Source: Paragyromitra xinjiangensis
Taxonomy: Eukaryota; Ascomycota; Pezizomycetes; Pezizales; Discinaceae
DNA length: 64,000 bases
NCBI GenBank assembly: GCA_038503065.1
Contig: JBCAMK010000018.1
Location: forward strand, 744,001-808,000
Direction: 5' to 3'
Position 1 is the stretch's first letter. Every line of letters starts with the position of its first letter. This document shows positions 48,350 to 60,414 of this stretch, in pieces. Made by a program: the position numbers and the translations under genes. The notes under the pieces were generated by a model. That model was given only the letters and a program-made list of their open reading frames with translations. It made no database searches and was not told where the DNA came from.

Positions 48350-49469
48350 CTACTGGAACCTCATACCAACAATCCTATCCGCAACTTGGTTCGTCGTCAA
48401 CAACCCCACCTCTGTAATAAAGCCCTCAATAAATTCTGGTTCTGTGTAATCTACAAACCCCAGTTCCGTCTGCGGCATTGGCCCGTCCACCCCGTCAGGA
48501 GGCGCAAAGTTGATGACGTCCTGCTCAATCGGGATGTCGTACTGATCGAGTGGAAATATGTCTACAAACTTGTGAGTCTCGGTTGCGACGTAAACTTTGC
48601 GTCCGTAGCGGGCTGCAGCTAGGCACATTTGGTGTGTGCCCATCTAGAATATATGTTAGTAATGAAGTAAGGTAGTGAAGGATGGGGACCAACAATGTTG
48701 ATGATGCTTGCGTCGGTGAAGATACTTTCTGCACCGATGAGAATGCACTTGCATTTCTTCATCGCGTATGCAACAGCGTTATCGTCGATGACAGCAACTG
48801 GCACACCCAGATCCCGCAGCTCCTTCGCAACCTTGAGGCCTTGACAGCTCGGCCTCGTTTCTGTAACGATGACCTGGAACCTTATCCCCCTTTCCGCAGC
48901 TAGCGTCAGAATTCCCACGGCGCATCGACTATACCCATGCACCATAATTGTACTCCCATCCCTCACCAGCTTGAGCCCGATCTCAGCAATCTTGAATCTT
49001 GCCTCCCGTGCACTCTGCGCAAACAGGTGTCCATTTTCTTGCAGTTTCTTCTTGAAGGCCTCGAAGTCGCGTGGATCGTCGTGAGTGTGGGAGGAGATGA
49101 ACTTTGTGAACATGGCGCAGCCAGCGGTGAGCGAGATGCTGTTGGGGACAGAGTCAATGAGAGCGTTTGACCCAGTTTCGATCGACGAGAGGAGTTCATG
49201 AATCGTGTTGGCTTTGGAGGCGTCACAGAGGGCGGAGAGGGATTCCATGGCAGCGATGGGCATGGACTTTGTAGTGTCCTCGGAGAGGAGACGAGAGTAG
49301 TGGCCGCGGATATCGAATTCGCCCATAGTCTCCGAATAGACGATTCCAGGCTTGGGGGAGGTGTCTAAGAGACGAGACAGGGGAGGGTGAGTGACTGGTC
49401 ATGACAAAGCAGAGGATTGGGGGGGGGGGTGAGGTACATACAAGGGATTGGCTGAGTTAGCTCAGGCAT
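48350..49469 (-). CDS. GCN3: Translation initiation factor eIF2B alpha subunit
   Basis: Exons (minus) 49469-49442, 49364-48694 and 48643-48350 encode 330 residues. The body matches the eIF2B alpha family: MPIAAMESLSAL, IMVHGYSRCAVGILTLAAERG, VIVTETRPSCQGLKVAKEL, CILIGAESIFTD and MGTHQMCLAAARYGRKVYVATETHKF, with FPLDQYDIP near the end. The subunit belongs to the regulatory part of the guanine nucleotide exchange factor for eIF2 and senses phosphorylated eIF2, as in amino-acid starvation. The 28-nt first exon and the donor GTTGGT of the last intron (50 nt) are needed to keep the frame. An alternative start is ATG 49326 (MGEFDIRGHY). It is divergent from NECAP. Confidence 0.94.
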
Positions 49470-50211
49470 GACGGGCGATATTCCTTGAGTTGAATTACTG
49501 AATGAATGTGGTTAGAGAGCAGCAAGTTTACGTGGGTGCAAACCTCTCTGGAGGGGGGAGGGGGATAGTTATGCTACTTCGATGTGGTGGATGTGGTGAA
49601 GTGAGGTGAAGTGGGAGAGGTTGGTGAGGACTGGTTGGCGAGAGTCAGCAAAACCGACGGTTAGGCACAGCAGAAGAGTCAACTCACTCAATGGTCAATC
49701 GCTTGGGATGGTATAGACAGTACAGCACAATATCCAGCCCCAGGCTCTTCCTCTAATGTTGCGATGATCTCTTGTGGTGTTGATGTTGTTCCTGCCCCGC
49801 CCTGCATAATTATAATTGCAGGCAGAGTATCGCCCCTCCGCCGAATCTGTTCTAGCGCGGGGTTCCCTGCAGCTGTCTCTCGGTACTGCACTGCACTGCA
49901 GTACTGTGCTGCCGCAGCCACACAGCTCTCTTTTCTTATTACAGAACTGCCAACGCATCCTCCCCCTCAAACCACCTCTTTGGGCTCGTTATTGTAGAAT
50001 ATACCCCTCCAGTCTTAGAGCAGGTAGGAGGTACATAGATCACTATTGCTGTTAGGCTATTAGACAGCCTCCCCCCCCCCCACTATTCACTTCGCTTCCT
50101 ACTCGTCCACTCCCACTCAGGTACATACTTGTCCTGGTTGTCTAGAAAGTTCAAACCAACAAGCCAAACCGTCCCCCCCCCCCCCAAGAAAGAAGGAAAA
50201 AAAGACCAATC
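49470..50211. promoter_or_regulatory. Divergent spacer GCN3 / NECAP
   Basis: The 742-bp divergent region contains homopolymeric C runs near 50069-50080 and 50174-50185, the latter in the NECAP leader. No other feature is recognised. Confidence 0.45.
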
Positions 50212-51113
50212 ATGGCCTCAGACGACATCCAACGCGTCCTCTTCGTTTGCAATAAAGTACACATCTATCAAGTCCCCCCACTCTCTTCCAACACGGGCTA
50301 TAGGGCCGCCGAGTGGAAAGTCGACCAAGAAAAAGCTCGCATCTTCACCGCGCGAGTCCGCATCCTCGAGACCGCAACCCTAGTCGCCGGTGACGAAGAC
50401 AATGAGAAAGTTCGCACTGATGTTCGTCTTGAGGACCCCAAGACTGGTGACCTATTCGCAAATTGCCCTTATGAGGTTTGTGTTCTTGCCAGGAAGGTGA
50501 GAGAATGGAATAACTTCTGACATCTTAAACAAAAAGGGCGCCCACTGTGTGGAACAGGTCACCGACTCCTCGCGCTTTTTCGCTGTCCGCGTTGTTGATA
50601 GCGGGCGCAAGGCAATGCTCGGGATCGGTTTCGAGGAGCGTAGCGAGGCCTTCGATTTTGGCGTGTCGCTCCAAGAAGTACGACGTCATAACAACCTTGA
50701 AGGCGAAGGGGCCGCACGGTCGACTGGTGCAAACAATAAGAAAGGCGGCGCGAAGAAGGCGGCAGAATTGGCGCCTGTGGAGAAGAAGGATTATAGTTTG
50801 AAGGAAGGGGAGACTATCAATATCACTATCGGGGTAATGCACCACATCTTGATGGCCGGGAGAGTGTATTGTTGGCTGGAGGACGTCCTCCTAGCCAGAG
50901 AGCAAGGAACTGACGATCTATGTCTAGAACAAGGGACGCCGCCGCGCTCCGAGTTCCCCCCCGGTAGACACAGCTGGAAACACGGGTTTCCCGCTACCAT
51001 TCCTACCACCACCGCCCAGCGCCGAGGACGTCAAACGGAGACAGAGCCAGCACGGTCTGGAGGATTTCGGCAAACTGGGTTTTGACGACGACGCTTTTGG
51101 TGACTTTGTTTAA
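50212..51113 (+). CDS. NECAP-type adaptin-ear-binding coat protein
   Basis: Exons 50212-50475, 50537-50833 and 50928-51113 encode 248 residues. The NECAP PH-like fold is seen in RVLFVCNKVHIYQVPP, GYRAAEWKVD, DSSRFFAVRVVDSGRKAMLGIGF and ERSEAFDFGVSLQE. Splicing the second intron gives ITIGNKGRRRAPSSPP and a tail of PLPFLPPPPSAEDVKRR ending GFDDDAFGDFV, the expected proline loop and acidic C-terminus. NECAPs bind AP-2 and accessory proteins in clathrin-mediated endocytosis. The second intron (94 nt) is easily missed, because reading through stays open for 84 codons in another frame. The first donor, GAG|GTTTGT, was preferred over an AAG|GTGAGA 33 nt later because it leaves a normal intron and a better family match. 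Confidence 0.9.
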
Positions 51114-52531
51114 GCAGTTTCTGCTGCGAGAAAGCAAGGGGTCGATGAGTAAATGTTTTATTAAAATAAGACAGGCGAGCAACAGAAGGGAATGTGGCGG
51201 TAGGTGAGTATGCAATGGCCTGGCGTTTGTTGACTTTTGATTTATCTCTCTTTATTGCATTTTTTACTGTCACCCCGGAAGATAATCCAAGTGGACAAAG
51301 CTCTCGCTTGGATAGGAAGAAGTTCTTACCCAGGCTTGTGGTGGGGAGTGGACCAGACAGATTGATCACAGCCTATCACTCGCCCATCATAATGGTGACC
51401 TTGGAGATTTTCTTGTGTTTTTTTCCCTTCTTCCTTTCTTCCTTTTCTTATCTGTCTTTTGTGGGAGGTATTTTGATTTGAGTTGCTTTTATTTGGAGTT
51501 CTCCCCTTAACATTGCATTTACTGCTCACCATCCTCCATTGGTTTTTGATTTTCAAACAGCTTTTCTTTGGAAGCCCCAACTAGCAGCCTCATTATTCGT
51601 GTATATAGTAAATAGGCTGTCTGATAGCTTCAACCAAGGGCGGGCTCCTCACAATACGAAGCAAGAACTACCAGGGTCAATTAAGAGATACTTTATGGGG
51701 TTGGAAATCCCTATTTTTATTGTGGATTGGCCTCGAAAAGAAATTCCAGCTGAGCTCACCCAGCTTAGAGGGCACACGGCATTACTCGCTTCATATATTA
51801 GTCTCCAAAATTCAGGGTTACCTATAGAGAAGCATATTCTCAGCAGGCAAGCAGAAAGTAAATTGGGGGTGGAGCTGCTCGCAGCAATCGAATTCGGGTT
51901 TCAGGAAGGCTATAGAGGTACATATAACTACATGTAGCTGTGAGCAGGTTGAGAATGAGCTTCTCGGTTCGCATGGGTTTAGAGACAGTGTAGGGCTAAC
52001 CTGGCGAATCTCGCTTGACGAACGAAAGCTTAGTAGTCGACGCAAACATGAATGCCAATTGTAGCCAGTAACTATTACCACCTTTAATTCGCTTCAAATT
52101 GGAACGTCTGTTGGAGCGACTGCCAAGCAGGACGCCATTATTTCCCAACTCTCAGTTCATTGGCTACATGTATGCTCGAATGGCTAACCAGAGCTGATGT
52201 TAATCATCCCCTAACCTAGCCCTGATCCACTGCCAAGAAAATTTTAGGGTATGAAACCTCGGCAGGTCGGGTGAGACATGAATGAAATGACGCATTTTGC
52301 GATGGGCTCCGCCTCGTTTGGCCCGTTTTGTGACGCGGGGCATCATCGAGGCTGGTGGGCTGACGACAACTTGTTGTACTTCCTCCAACACCACTAAATA
52401 CTTTAAACTGGGCGCGGTAGTCGCTTTCTCCACACCTATACATCTTCACCATCGTCCTGAAGCTTCTCATATTATCGGGCCTACGTAACTACCTTTCATT
52501 CCAAGCTAGAGCCAGATTCATAATCCACAAA
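51114..52531. other. Spacer NECAP / PMP3-like gene
   Basis: The 1.4-kb spacer holds the NECAP 3' region, one weak hypothetical ORF (51539-51937, listed separately) and the promoter of the PMP3-like gene. No repeat is seen. Confidence 0.5.
51539..51937 (+). CDS. Hypothetical single-exon ORF
   Basis: A 132-codon open frame. From about residue 30 it has protein-like content (SIKRYFMGLEIPIFIVDWP, then AELTQLRGHTALLASYISL and an Ala/Glu/Leu helix). No family is recognised, there is no obvious splice partner, and base composition does not differ clearly from the spacer. It may be a lineage-specific gene, a remnant or chance. Confidence 0.25.
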   Translation: MVFDFQTAFLWKPQLAASLFVYIVNRLSDSFNQGRAPHNTKQELPGSIKRYFMGLEIPIFIVDWPRKEIPAELTQLRGHTALLASYISLQNSGLPIEKHILSRQAESKLGVELLAAIEFGFQEGYRGTYNYM

Positions 52532-53224
52532 ATGTGCTCAACAGACTTCTTCCTTGGCCTTTTGGCTATCCTGTTTCCACCTCTACCTGGTAAGCTTTGT
52601 CCCCCGAGTTTCTAGACTTTCAAGTTGCGCTTCATTTTCCCCTCGTCTAGCTATTGACGAGGCATAATAGTATGGGTTAAACGGGGTATCTGTTCGGCTG
52701 ATTCTTTGATCAATATTATGCTTTGTGTTCTTGGATTCGTATGCCGCTTCATGTCTCCATCGCAGAGCCCAAACTGACCCATCTTGACGTGGCAGCTTCC
52801 TGGCCTTCTCCATGCATGGTACATCATCATGAAATACCCAGACCAGTATGACTCCTACATATCAGTAGCACAGGAGGCGCACCACTCTCACGGTGGTCAC
52901 TACTATTACTCTCCTGCGCCACCTCAAAATCAACATTATCAATCTTACCTACCACAGCAGCAGCCTCGCTATAATTCTCAGCCGCAGTACAGCACGTTTC
53001 AGCAGCAGGCTCAGGCTGCTCCGGTGGCTGGCCACTTGAACGCCCCGAATTCTCCAAACGCAGGGAGTAGACAACCAGAGAGATATACTAGACATGAGCA
53101 GCAGACACCTCCCGAGACACCAGCACTAGGCCCTGGGGAGGGAAGTAGTCAGGTGCCACACGGCGCGCCGCCAAGTTACGCGAGTGTCGTGAAGGGAGAC
53201 CACAAGGTACAGACTCAAGACTAA
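52532..53224 (+). CDS. PMP3/SNA-type membrane proteolipid with PY-motif tail
   Basis: Exons 52532-52589, 52671-52738 and 52796-53224 encode 184 residues. Residues 1-60 are the Pmp3 (UPF0057) core: STDFFLGLLAILFPPLP as first membrane helix, VWVKRGICSADSLIN as the short loop, and IMLCVLGFLPGLLHAWYII as second helix. Core-only members are about 55 residues; here a 120-residue soluble tail rich in Gln, Pro, His and Tyr follows, with PPSY at 167-170. In yeast the tailed relatives Sna3 and Sna4 use a PY motif to bind the ubiquitin ligase Rsp5 and reach the vacuole. The tail suggests a Sna-like protein of endosomes or vacuole, rather than the plasma-membrane stress protein Pmp3. All three exons join in frame at the helix borders. 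Confidence 0.9.
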
Positions 53225-54072
53225 ATGTAGGGTCTACTGTGGATGGGATATAAAAGATGCTCCACCTCCTCGAGGCCCCTCGGCAGAGAGACAAAGAAGA
53301 GTTTATCCGAAGGGCTTAGAGTAAAGGGATTGCTGTGATTTTTTTTTTGACATAGCCATCCTGGATTACTGCAATTACTACTAAAATGAAGGAGCCATTA
53401 ATGAATGAAGGGGACGAAGAACGAGTGTAATGATATGATATCTAGGGCGCGTTGGGTTAGTCTTTTGTTTCTAGGTTTTATTAATACTTCCTTCCCTTGA
53501 CTTTTCTTTGATGCTTGGGTCTGCTTTCTTTTTTCTTTTTTCTTTTTTCCCAGTTCAGACTTGTTCTTAATTCCTTAAATTAGTTCCTATGAGAAAGCCT
53601 GAATAGTCCTATCGATTATTCTGCATTCTAAATTCCGACTTTGTCGTATCGCCACGATAAACTCCCTGTAATCCGCCATGTTTCTAAGCGAGGGGCTCTG
53701 CTACCTATCATATCCATACATGTTTGAAGTACCGTAGCCCCGCCTCGTTGTGACCATGACGATCGCGTTCCTCGTTCTCTTTCTCTCCAGTAATATTCTT
53801 TGCTATTCTCTGCCTATCCATACCCTCGCGTGCTTCCCTGACAAATCGCCTCCTCTCTCCTCAGGCTACCTTCCATCCCATCCACCTCTGTCTTCGCTTC
53901 TACCATCGCCAATCTGCATACCCCACCTCAAACGCCATCCCACCCTTTGATTCCATACAACCAGTTATCGAAACGTCATATCCTCAGATCACCTATTATC
54001 TCATAGCCCCTGCCCAAACTGTCGAAAAGAAAGCCTACGACTGAAATATCTGTTCGTCCTGATAAACAAATC
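53225..54072. other. Spacer PMP3-like gene / UBA1
   Basis: The 848-bp spacer has a 3' region with poly-T runs (53341-53348 and around 53530), then a pyrimidine-rich UBA1 leader. No gene is seen. Confidence 0.5.
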
Positions 54073-57000
54073 ATGACGGTGAGATTTGAGCTTCCATTCT
54101 CTCATCATCATATTGATCCTGGATAGAAGTGCAGCTTGCTGACGAGTCATCCACCTCCTAGGACTCCTCAAAGATGCAGATAGACCCTCCTACGGATGTC
54201 ACGGTTGGGGCCATCGATGAGGGCTTGTACAGTCGCCAACTGTATGTATTCCGTGCTCTCCTCTTGGAGTCCTGTTTCGTTGGAGCTAGCAACCTAACGC
54301 CTGCATTCTTTTGCCAATAGCTATGTTCTTGGCCATGAGGCCATGAAACGTATGAGTCAGTCAGATGTCTTGATCGTAGGAATGAAGGGGCTCGGTGTCG
54401 AGATTGGTGAGCTTCACTCTGCCCTTCAGAAACCTATAATCTAGACTACCCCGCAACTGGGTTGCTATCACGAGACCCGTTGCTGATGCAAATGAATAGC
54501 GAAAAACATCTGCTTAGCTGGTGTGAAATCTTTGACCCTTTACGATCCATCTCCTGTCCAGATCGCCGACCTGTCCTCTCAATATTTCCTGCAAGAAGCA
54601 GACGTTAGCAAACGACGTGATGAAGTCACCGCGCCACGTCTCGGCGAGCTTAATGCTTATACTCCCGTTTCGGTTTACCAGAATGATCTTTTCGATGACA
54701 TCTCCGCACTCTCCAGATTCAAGACCGTTGTTGTCACCGAGACTCCTCTGGAACTTCAACTTAAGATTAACGATTTCTGCCATAAAAACAAGATCCCTTA
54801 TATCTCGACAGAGGTGAGGGGGCTGTTTGGTAGTATTTTCTGTGATTTCGGTGAGGGTTTTGTTGTTGTTGATCCCAATGGCGAGAGTCTTCTTAGTGGG
54901 ATTGTGGCGGGAATCGATAGCTCTGGCCTTGTAACAGCTTTGGATGAGACCAGGCATGGGCTTGAGGATGGCGATCACGTCACATTCAGTGAGGTTCAAG
55001 GAATGGAGAGTTTCAATGGTGCTGAATTCAAAGTGGAGGTAAAAGGTAGGGATAAAGCTCTAGGATTTTAGCCTCTTCGTCAACCCGAGATCAAATTGTT
55101 TTTTATTGACTTCACACAACTCAGGACCTTATACGTTTTCCATCGGCGATGTTTCGTCGTATGGCACATATCTACGAGGTGGGCTTTTCACGCAAGTTAA
55201 AAGACCTAAAGTTATCAATTTTCAATCACAAGCCGAACAACTTGCGAAACCGGAGTTTCTCATTTCCGACTATGCCAAATTCGATCGACCTCTTCAACTT
55301 CATGTCGGATTCCAAGCTCTTCACCAATTCGCTGCGGAACACAAGAGTCAGCCAAGACCTATGAACAAGGAAGATGCGACGGAAGTATTTAAATACGCAA
55401 GCGCAATCGCAGAAACCTATGGAGAGGAAAAGCCAGAATTGAGCGAGGACCTTATCAACGAATTGTCTTTTCAAGCTCGAGGTGATCTTGCGCCAATGTG
55501 TGCAGTTTTCGGGGGTTGGGCAGCACAGGAAGTGGTTAAGGGCTTGTCTGGCAAATTTGGCCCGTTGGTGCAACATTTATACTTTGACTCCTTGGAGAGT
55601 TTGCCAAATTCTGTAACACGCTCGGAGGAGCTTTGCAAACCTTTAGGCACACGCTACGACGGGCAGATCGCAGTTTTTGGAAAGGATTTTCAGCACAAGG
55701 TTGCGAACATGAAGCAGTTCCTTGTCGGCGCTGGCGCTATTGGTTGCGAGATGCTAAAGAATTGGGCAATGATTGGACTTGCTACTGGACCAAACGGTCA
55801 GATATCCGTGACAGATATGGACTCGATCGAAAAAAGCAATCTAAACCGTCAGTTCTTGTTCAGGCCGAAGGATGTTGGCAAGTTGAAGAGTGACTGCGCT
55901 GCGGAAGCTGTCCAAGCCATGAACCCAGAACTGAATGGAAAAATAACAACCTTGAGGGACCGTGTTGGACCAGACACAGAGCATGTATTCGACGAGGATT
56001 TCTGGGAGGCGCTCGATGGTGTGACTAATGCGCTCGATAATGTCGATGCTCGAACATATGTCGATCGTAGATGTGTTTTCTTTAAGAAGCCACTCTTAGA
56101 AAGTGGTACTTTAGGCACTAAAGGCAATACGCAAGTCGTCATGCCAGGACTTACAGAGAGCTATTCGAACTCTCAAGATCCTCCGGAACAGTCCTTTCCT
56201 ATGTGCACGCTTCGGAGTTTCCCGAATAAGATTGAGCACACCATTGCCTGGGCTCGTGAACTTTTCGAGTCCTACTTTGTTCAACCGGCTGAGAATGTCA
56301 ACCTCTATCTTTCGCAGCCGAATTTCCTCGAGGCCACTCTTAAACACTCCGGAAACCAGAAACAAATATTGGAGACAATCCGCGACTACCTGGTACTTGC
56401 AAAACCTATCACCTTCGAGGAGTGCATCGTGTGGGCAAGACTTGAATTTGAAAAGCAATATAACAACAACATCCAGCAGCTACTTTTCAACTTCCCCAAG
56501 GATTCGGTGACGTCATCGGGCACTCCATTCTGGAGTGGACCCAAAAGAGCCCCAGACCCATTGACGTTCAACTGGCAGAACGAAACACATTCGGCTTTCG
56601 TTAAGGCTGCAGCAAACCTTCATGCCTTCAATTACGGCATCAAGGGAAGTACGGACGATGAGGCTTACAAAAGAGTGATCGACCATATGATCGTTTCTGA
56701 TTTTACACCCTCCTCAGGGGTAAAGATTCAAGCCAGCGACGCTGAGCCGGATCCAAATGCTAATACTCAGCGATTTGACGATGAGGATGAAATGCTTAAG
56801 CTTGTGCAGAGCTTACCAGCTCCCAGTGCGATGGCGGGCTATAGGCTTACAAAAGTGGAATTTGAGAAGGACGACGATGCAAATCATCATATGGATTTTA
56901 TCACTGCTGCGTCAAATTTAAGAGCTCTTAATTATGCAATCGCCACGGCAGACAAGCACAAGACCAAGGGTATTGCTGGCAAAATTATCCCTGCTATCGG

Positions 57001-57618
57001 TAAGCAACTCCAATCCTTGAAGAGATAGCATAAACGATCGGTAGTTAATTAAGTCACAGCAACCACCACATCCCTTGTAACGGGCCTCGTGTGTCTTGAG
57101 CTATACAAGGTCATCGATGGCAAGAGCAAACTTGATGATTACAAAAACGCCTTCATCAACCTAGCACTCCCCTTCATTGGATTCGGCGAACCTATCTCCA
57201 GTCCCAAGGGGAAATACAAAGGCCCTGATGGGGACGTCGAGTTCGATAAAATATGGGACAGGTTTTACTTTGACCATGAAATTACGCTGCAGGAGCTGCT
57301 AGATGAGATGAAGAAGAAGGGCTTGGTTTGTTCTATGGTCAGTTGTGGAGTTAGCCTACTGTACGGAAGCTTCTTCCCCCAGAAAAAGCTACAAGAAAGG
57401 TTGAATCTGAAGTATGTAACAAACTCCCCTCTCAAATCTTTGGTTGGAAGTTTAGCTAACAGCATCTCCTCTACTTTTATAGGTTGAGGAAACTCGTCGA
57501 AGAAGTTTCGAAGAAGCCGGTGCCTCCGCACACTAGGAACCTAATTCTAGAGGTTTGCGTGGATGATGAGACTGGTGAGGACGTGGAAGTTCCGTATATT
57601 TGTGTCCGTGTTAAATAG
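54073..57618 (+). CDS. UBA1: Ubiquitin-activating enzyme E1
   Basis: Exons 54073-54078, 54162-54241, 54321-54406, 54500-55045, 55125-56999, 57060-57411 and 57483-57618 encode 1026 residues, matching fungal Uba1 (about 1020). It starts the ubiquitin cascade: ATP-dependent adenylation of ubiquitin, then thioester transfer to Cys600 in [13 protein letters not shown]. The inactive half ([31 protein letters not shown]), the active half ([55 protein letters not shown]) and the C-terminal ubiquitin-fold domain ([18 protein letters not shown]) are all complete. The first coding exon has only two codons, ATG ACG; the alternative is ATG 54174, which drops the first seven residues and leaves the conserved region intact. 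Confidence 0.97.
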
Positions 57619-57906
57619 ATACTTGACCCCATCTATCCCACCGATAAAGGAAAACTGGGGAGGGAATAAGTCTATAGTACAAAATTGTTTTCTCTTCCTA
57701 AGATCAAAGGAGAGAAAGGATGGGGAAAGGTCTGCGTTAGCCTGTACGAAGGTTGTTCATGCCCTTGAATGAATGAATGAATGGATGGAGAAGCAATATA
57801 AACTTCTTGATTGTTCAATCTACAGCTGGAGAATTAGGAAAAGGATTAGCGTGTGGTTTTATTACCATCGTAGTTAAATACCCCATTGAGCAAGTTGTAA
57901 AGAGCT

Positions 57907-58648
57907 ACTATCTTCGATCAGCCAAATGCCAAGACGGTTTAAATACTAGAAATGTCTAATCATAGTTCTAATTGGGCGAAAATTGGTTACCCTACCAGAT
58001 CGAAGCAGGCACCAAAATTTATTTGGCCTATCCTGGCATTTGGTTAGTCTCGCACCTACTCGTGATGCAATCGGGTATTCAATGATACAGGGATTCAAAC
58101 CAATCAAGATATGGGGCGAATATGGTAAGAAGCGGTATTGACAGTTCGAAAACGAAGTGGCGGTGTTATACATCACCGCCTTAAGGTCCCCCTTCATTAG
58201 AATCCCTGTATCATTGAATACCCGATGGTATCACGAGTACTTCTACTTACGTGATATTATTAGTCAGCGACTTGGCAATACATTAGCAAGCTTAGCTACT
58301 CTACCCAAGACACCATTTTGAAGTGACTTACCTGATAAGGAAGTTTCTCGCTCCCAACCAAAAAACTTCGAAGCAGTGGGAATATGAAATAACTAGATAC
58401 GAGAAGCTAGAATATGGTAGTATCTCCCTTAAAACCCACGCCTAGAGAGTATCTAAATGGTAGGGAAAAGATGCCAAGCGAGATCTTGAAGTGCTAAGTA
58501 TTCCTTTAGCCAATGGAATGACCCGAATCACTGATTCTTGTCTTTTCAGGCAGTCACTTCAAAACAGCGGCTCGAGTACAAAATTATTCTGCGCTGCTGA
58601 CTAAGAGTCTTGGCATGCGAGACTAGCATTTGGCTGACCGAGGATAGT
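57907..58648. repeat. Diverged inverted repeat pair flanking the 58057 element
   Basis: Bases 57907-57931 pair with 58624-58648 as an inverted repeat with 22 of 25 positions identical; the three differences are all transitions. A third, weaker copy of the catttgg core lies at 58036. Such a pair could be the remaining ends of a larger decayed element. Confidence 0.4.
58057..58239. mobile_element. 183-bp MITE-like element with 40-bp terminal inverted repeats
   Basis: Bases 58057-58096 and 58200-58239 are inverted repeats identical at 38 of 40 positions. Both ends read TA then CTCGTGAT, so the TA may be the target duplication, as for Tc1/mariner-derived elements. The 103-bp centre is non-coding and has its own stem, ggcggtg with caccgcc, at about 58160-58180. 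The right arm contains a B-box-like gaatccctg, but no tRNA fold is present. Confidence 0.65.
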
Positions 58649-60414
58649 AAATTAGCTATTTTAAAATAATAGGGAGGCCCTCGTCTAATAGCCTGAGCAA
58701 ACCTTGGTAATGACAATAGGCTACCGGAGCTATCACTTACAACTCGTGTTCTCGTATAGCATGCGATTGCAGGAAAAATGCGACCCAAGAACCCACAGAA
58801 AAAGGGGTCATCAAATAGCAGATAGGTCAAGAAATCGGCTCTAATAACGGAAATACTTAGTAGCGCCTGAGAAAACCTGGGTATATAAATGGGATTTTAT
58901 TTATAAGGGTTGATCCGACCAACTAAGGGCACTCAAGTTACCTACTCTATTGTTTGACTAAAACTAGATTCTCTCCAATTATTTTCCCCTGGAAGTAGGA
59001 TCTGGATAGGCCCCCTATGCTATTCTATAGTTTGTAACCAAGACTGGCGGAGACTGACAAGGAAGCCTGTTGCCACGTTCTAAAATATATCCTCGGCGTA
59101 TATACAGTCATGGACACTAGTTTTTATCGAAAACACCCGCTTTTCTCAATTGTTTTAATTGAATATCCACCTCTAGGCCTCTAATAGTGAAGGAACCTTA
59201 AACAAATTTCTAGTATATGTTTAAAGGTATTCTAACATGCGCAAATTTATATCTTGTCTATTAATTGTGCTATGAGCAAAATGCTTGGGGTAGTATGGAT
59301 ATTTGAGTAACAATTCTGTATTTAGAATTACTCTTTGCTTGCTAGACTCTATATTTTTCTTGTATTATATAAAGAGGGAGCATATGAAGACTGTTCGACA
59401 CAGACAAAAATTAGGACAATTGATTAGGCTTTGGGAGAATAATAGGAGTTCAGACGCCGAGAAAACAGAAAAGTTTGTAGTAGACAGCATGAAATGCTAT
59501 CATATTCTAGCATGAATTTCATAACCAAGAAAATCGCAAAAATTATGGAAATAAAAAGGCAAGTACTTTGGCTACTATTCATACTTTTTGTCTCTGAGGT
59601 CAAAAGAATCCATGTTTGTTGGTGGTATAGTACCATGCTTTGTTGCTTACATAAAAAATTCGAGACACTGTTGAACCGAAAACACGTTTCTACAGACCAT
59701 GGGATAAGGGTTTACCCATATTAATTACATATTATGTGTGAAACTACATCAGTTTGGACATGTTAAGACACCAGCGAGAGACTATACATGTAGTACCACC
59801 ACCTCACCTGTTGGTATTTGATGAAATTAAAGGGACTCTACATGCAAAACCATATCTCCGAATAGCTGTTAGTGGGTCAATTCTGAGTATTGACACAAAT
59901 TGTATTACGAACGCCGAAAGTCTAGCGAAAATTTTGATAGGGATAACGCCTGAGTAGCGCTTATCTATAACCCTCATTTGGACAGCCGTGTTAAATTTTT
60001 TTTAATGGCTTTACTTATTTAAGTGCTCTAGTGAACGAATCATGATGCCAGGATATATGGATTACGAACAGAAAAAGATGGAAAGCCCTCATTGTCGAGA
60101 CGTATGATCATGATTCCCGGGATGGCCTGACCAGGAAATTGGTAGATATACCGTCACTAGGCGATGCGAATCTAAGGTTTCGATGTTTTGGCTTACAGGC
60201 AAAAACCTACGTGGGCTGACTCCAGCGAAGAGAGGCGAAGCCATCAGTAAAAGTAGTGCCCTAAGCCCATTAAATTAGCTCCCTGCATGGCAGGTGACCT
60301 AAACTCGCACTTCGTTCCAATTGGTTTCTTTAGCAACCATAATAACATCATTGGCGAGCAAAATCAAGATCAAAGCAAACAGACAACAACTTAAATACAG
60401 TAAACCAAGCCTAT

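Larger units (their letters stand above)
57619..60414. other. 2.8-kb AT-rich convergent spacer with repeat remnants
   Basis: The spacer lies between the converging UBA1 and VMA1 genes. It contains the 183-bp element at 58057-58239 and other short inverted pairs, among them 57907-57931 with 58624-58648 (22 of 25 matching, all differences transitions). Several open frames of 60-100 codons exist but carry no recognised domain. It is best read as an old insertion site of small repeats. Confidence 0.5.
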
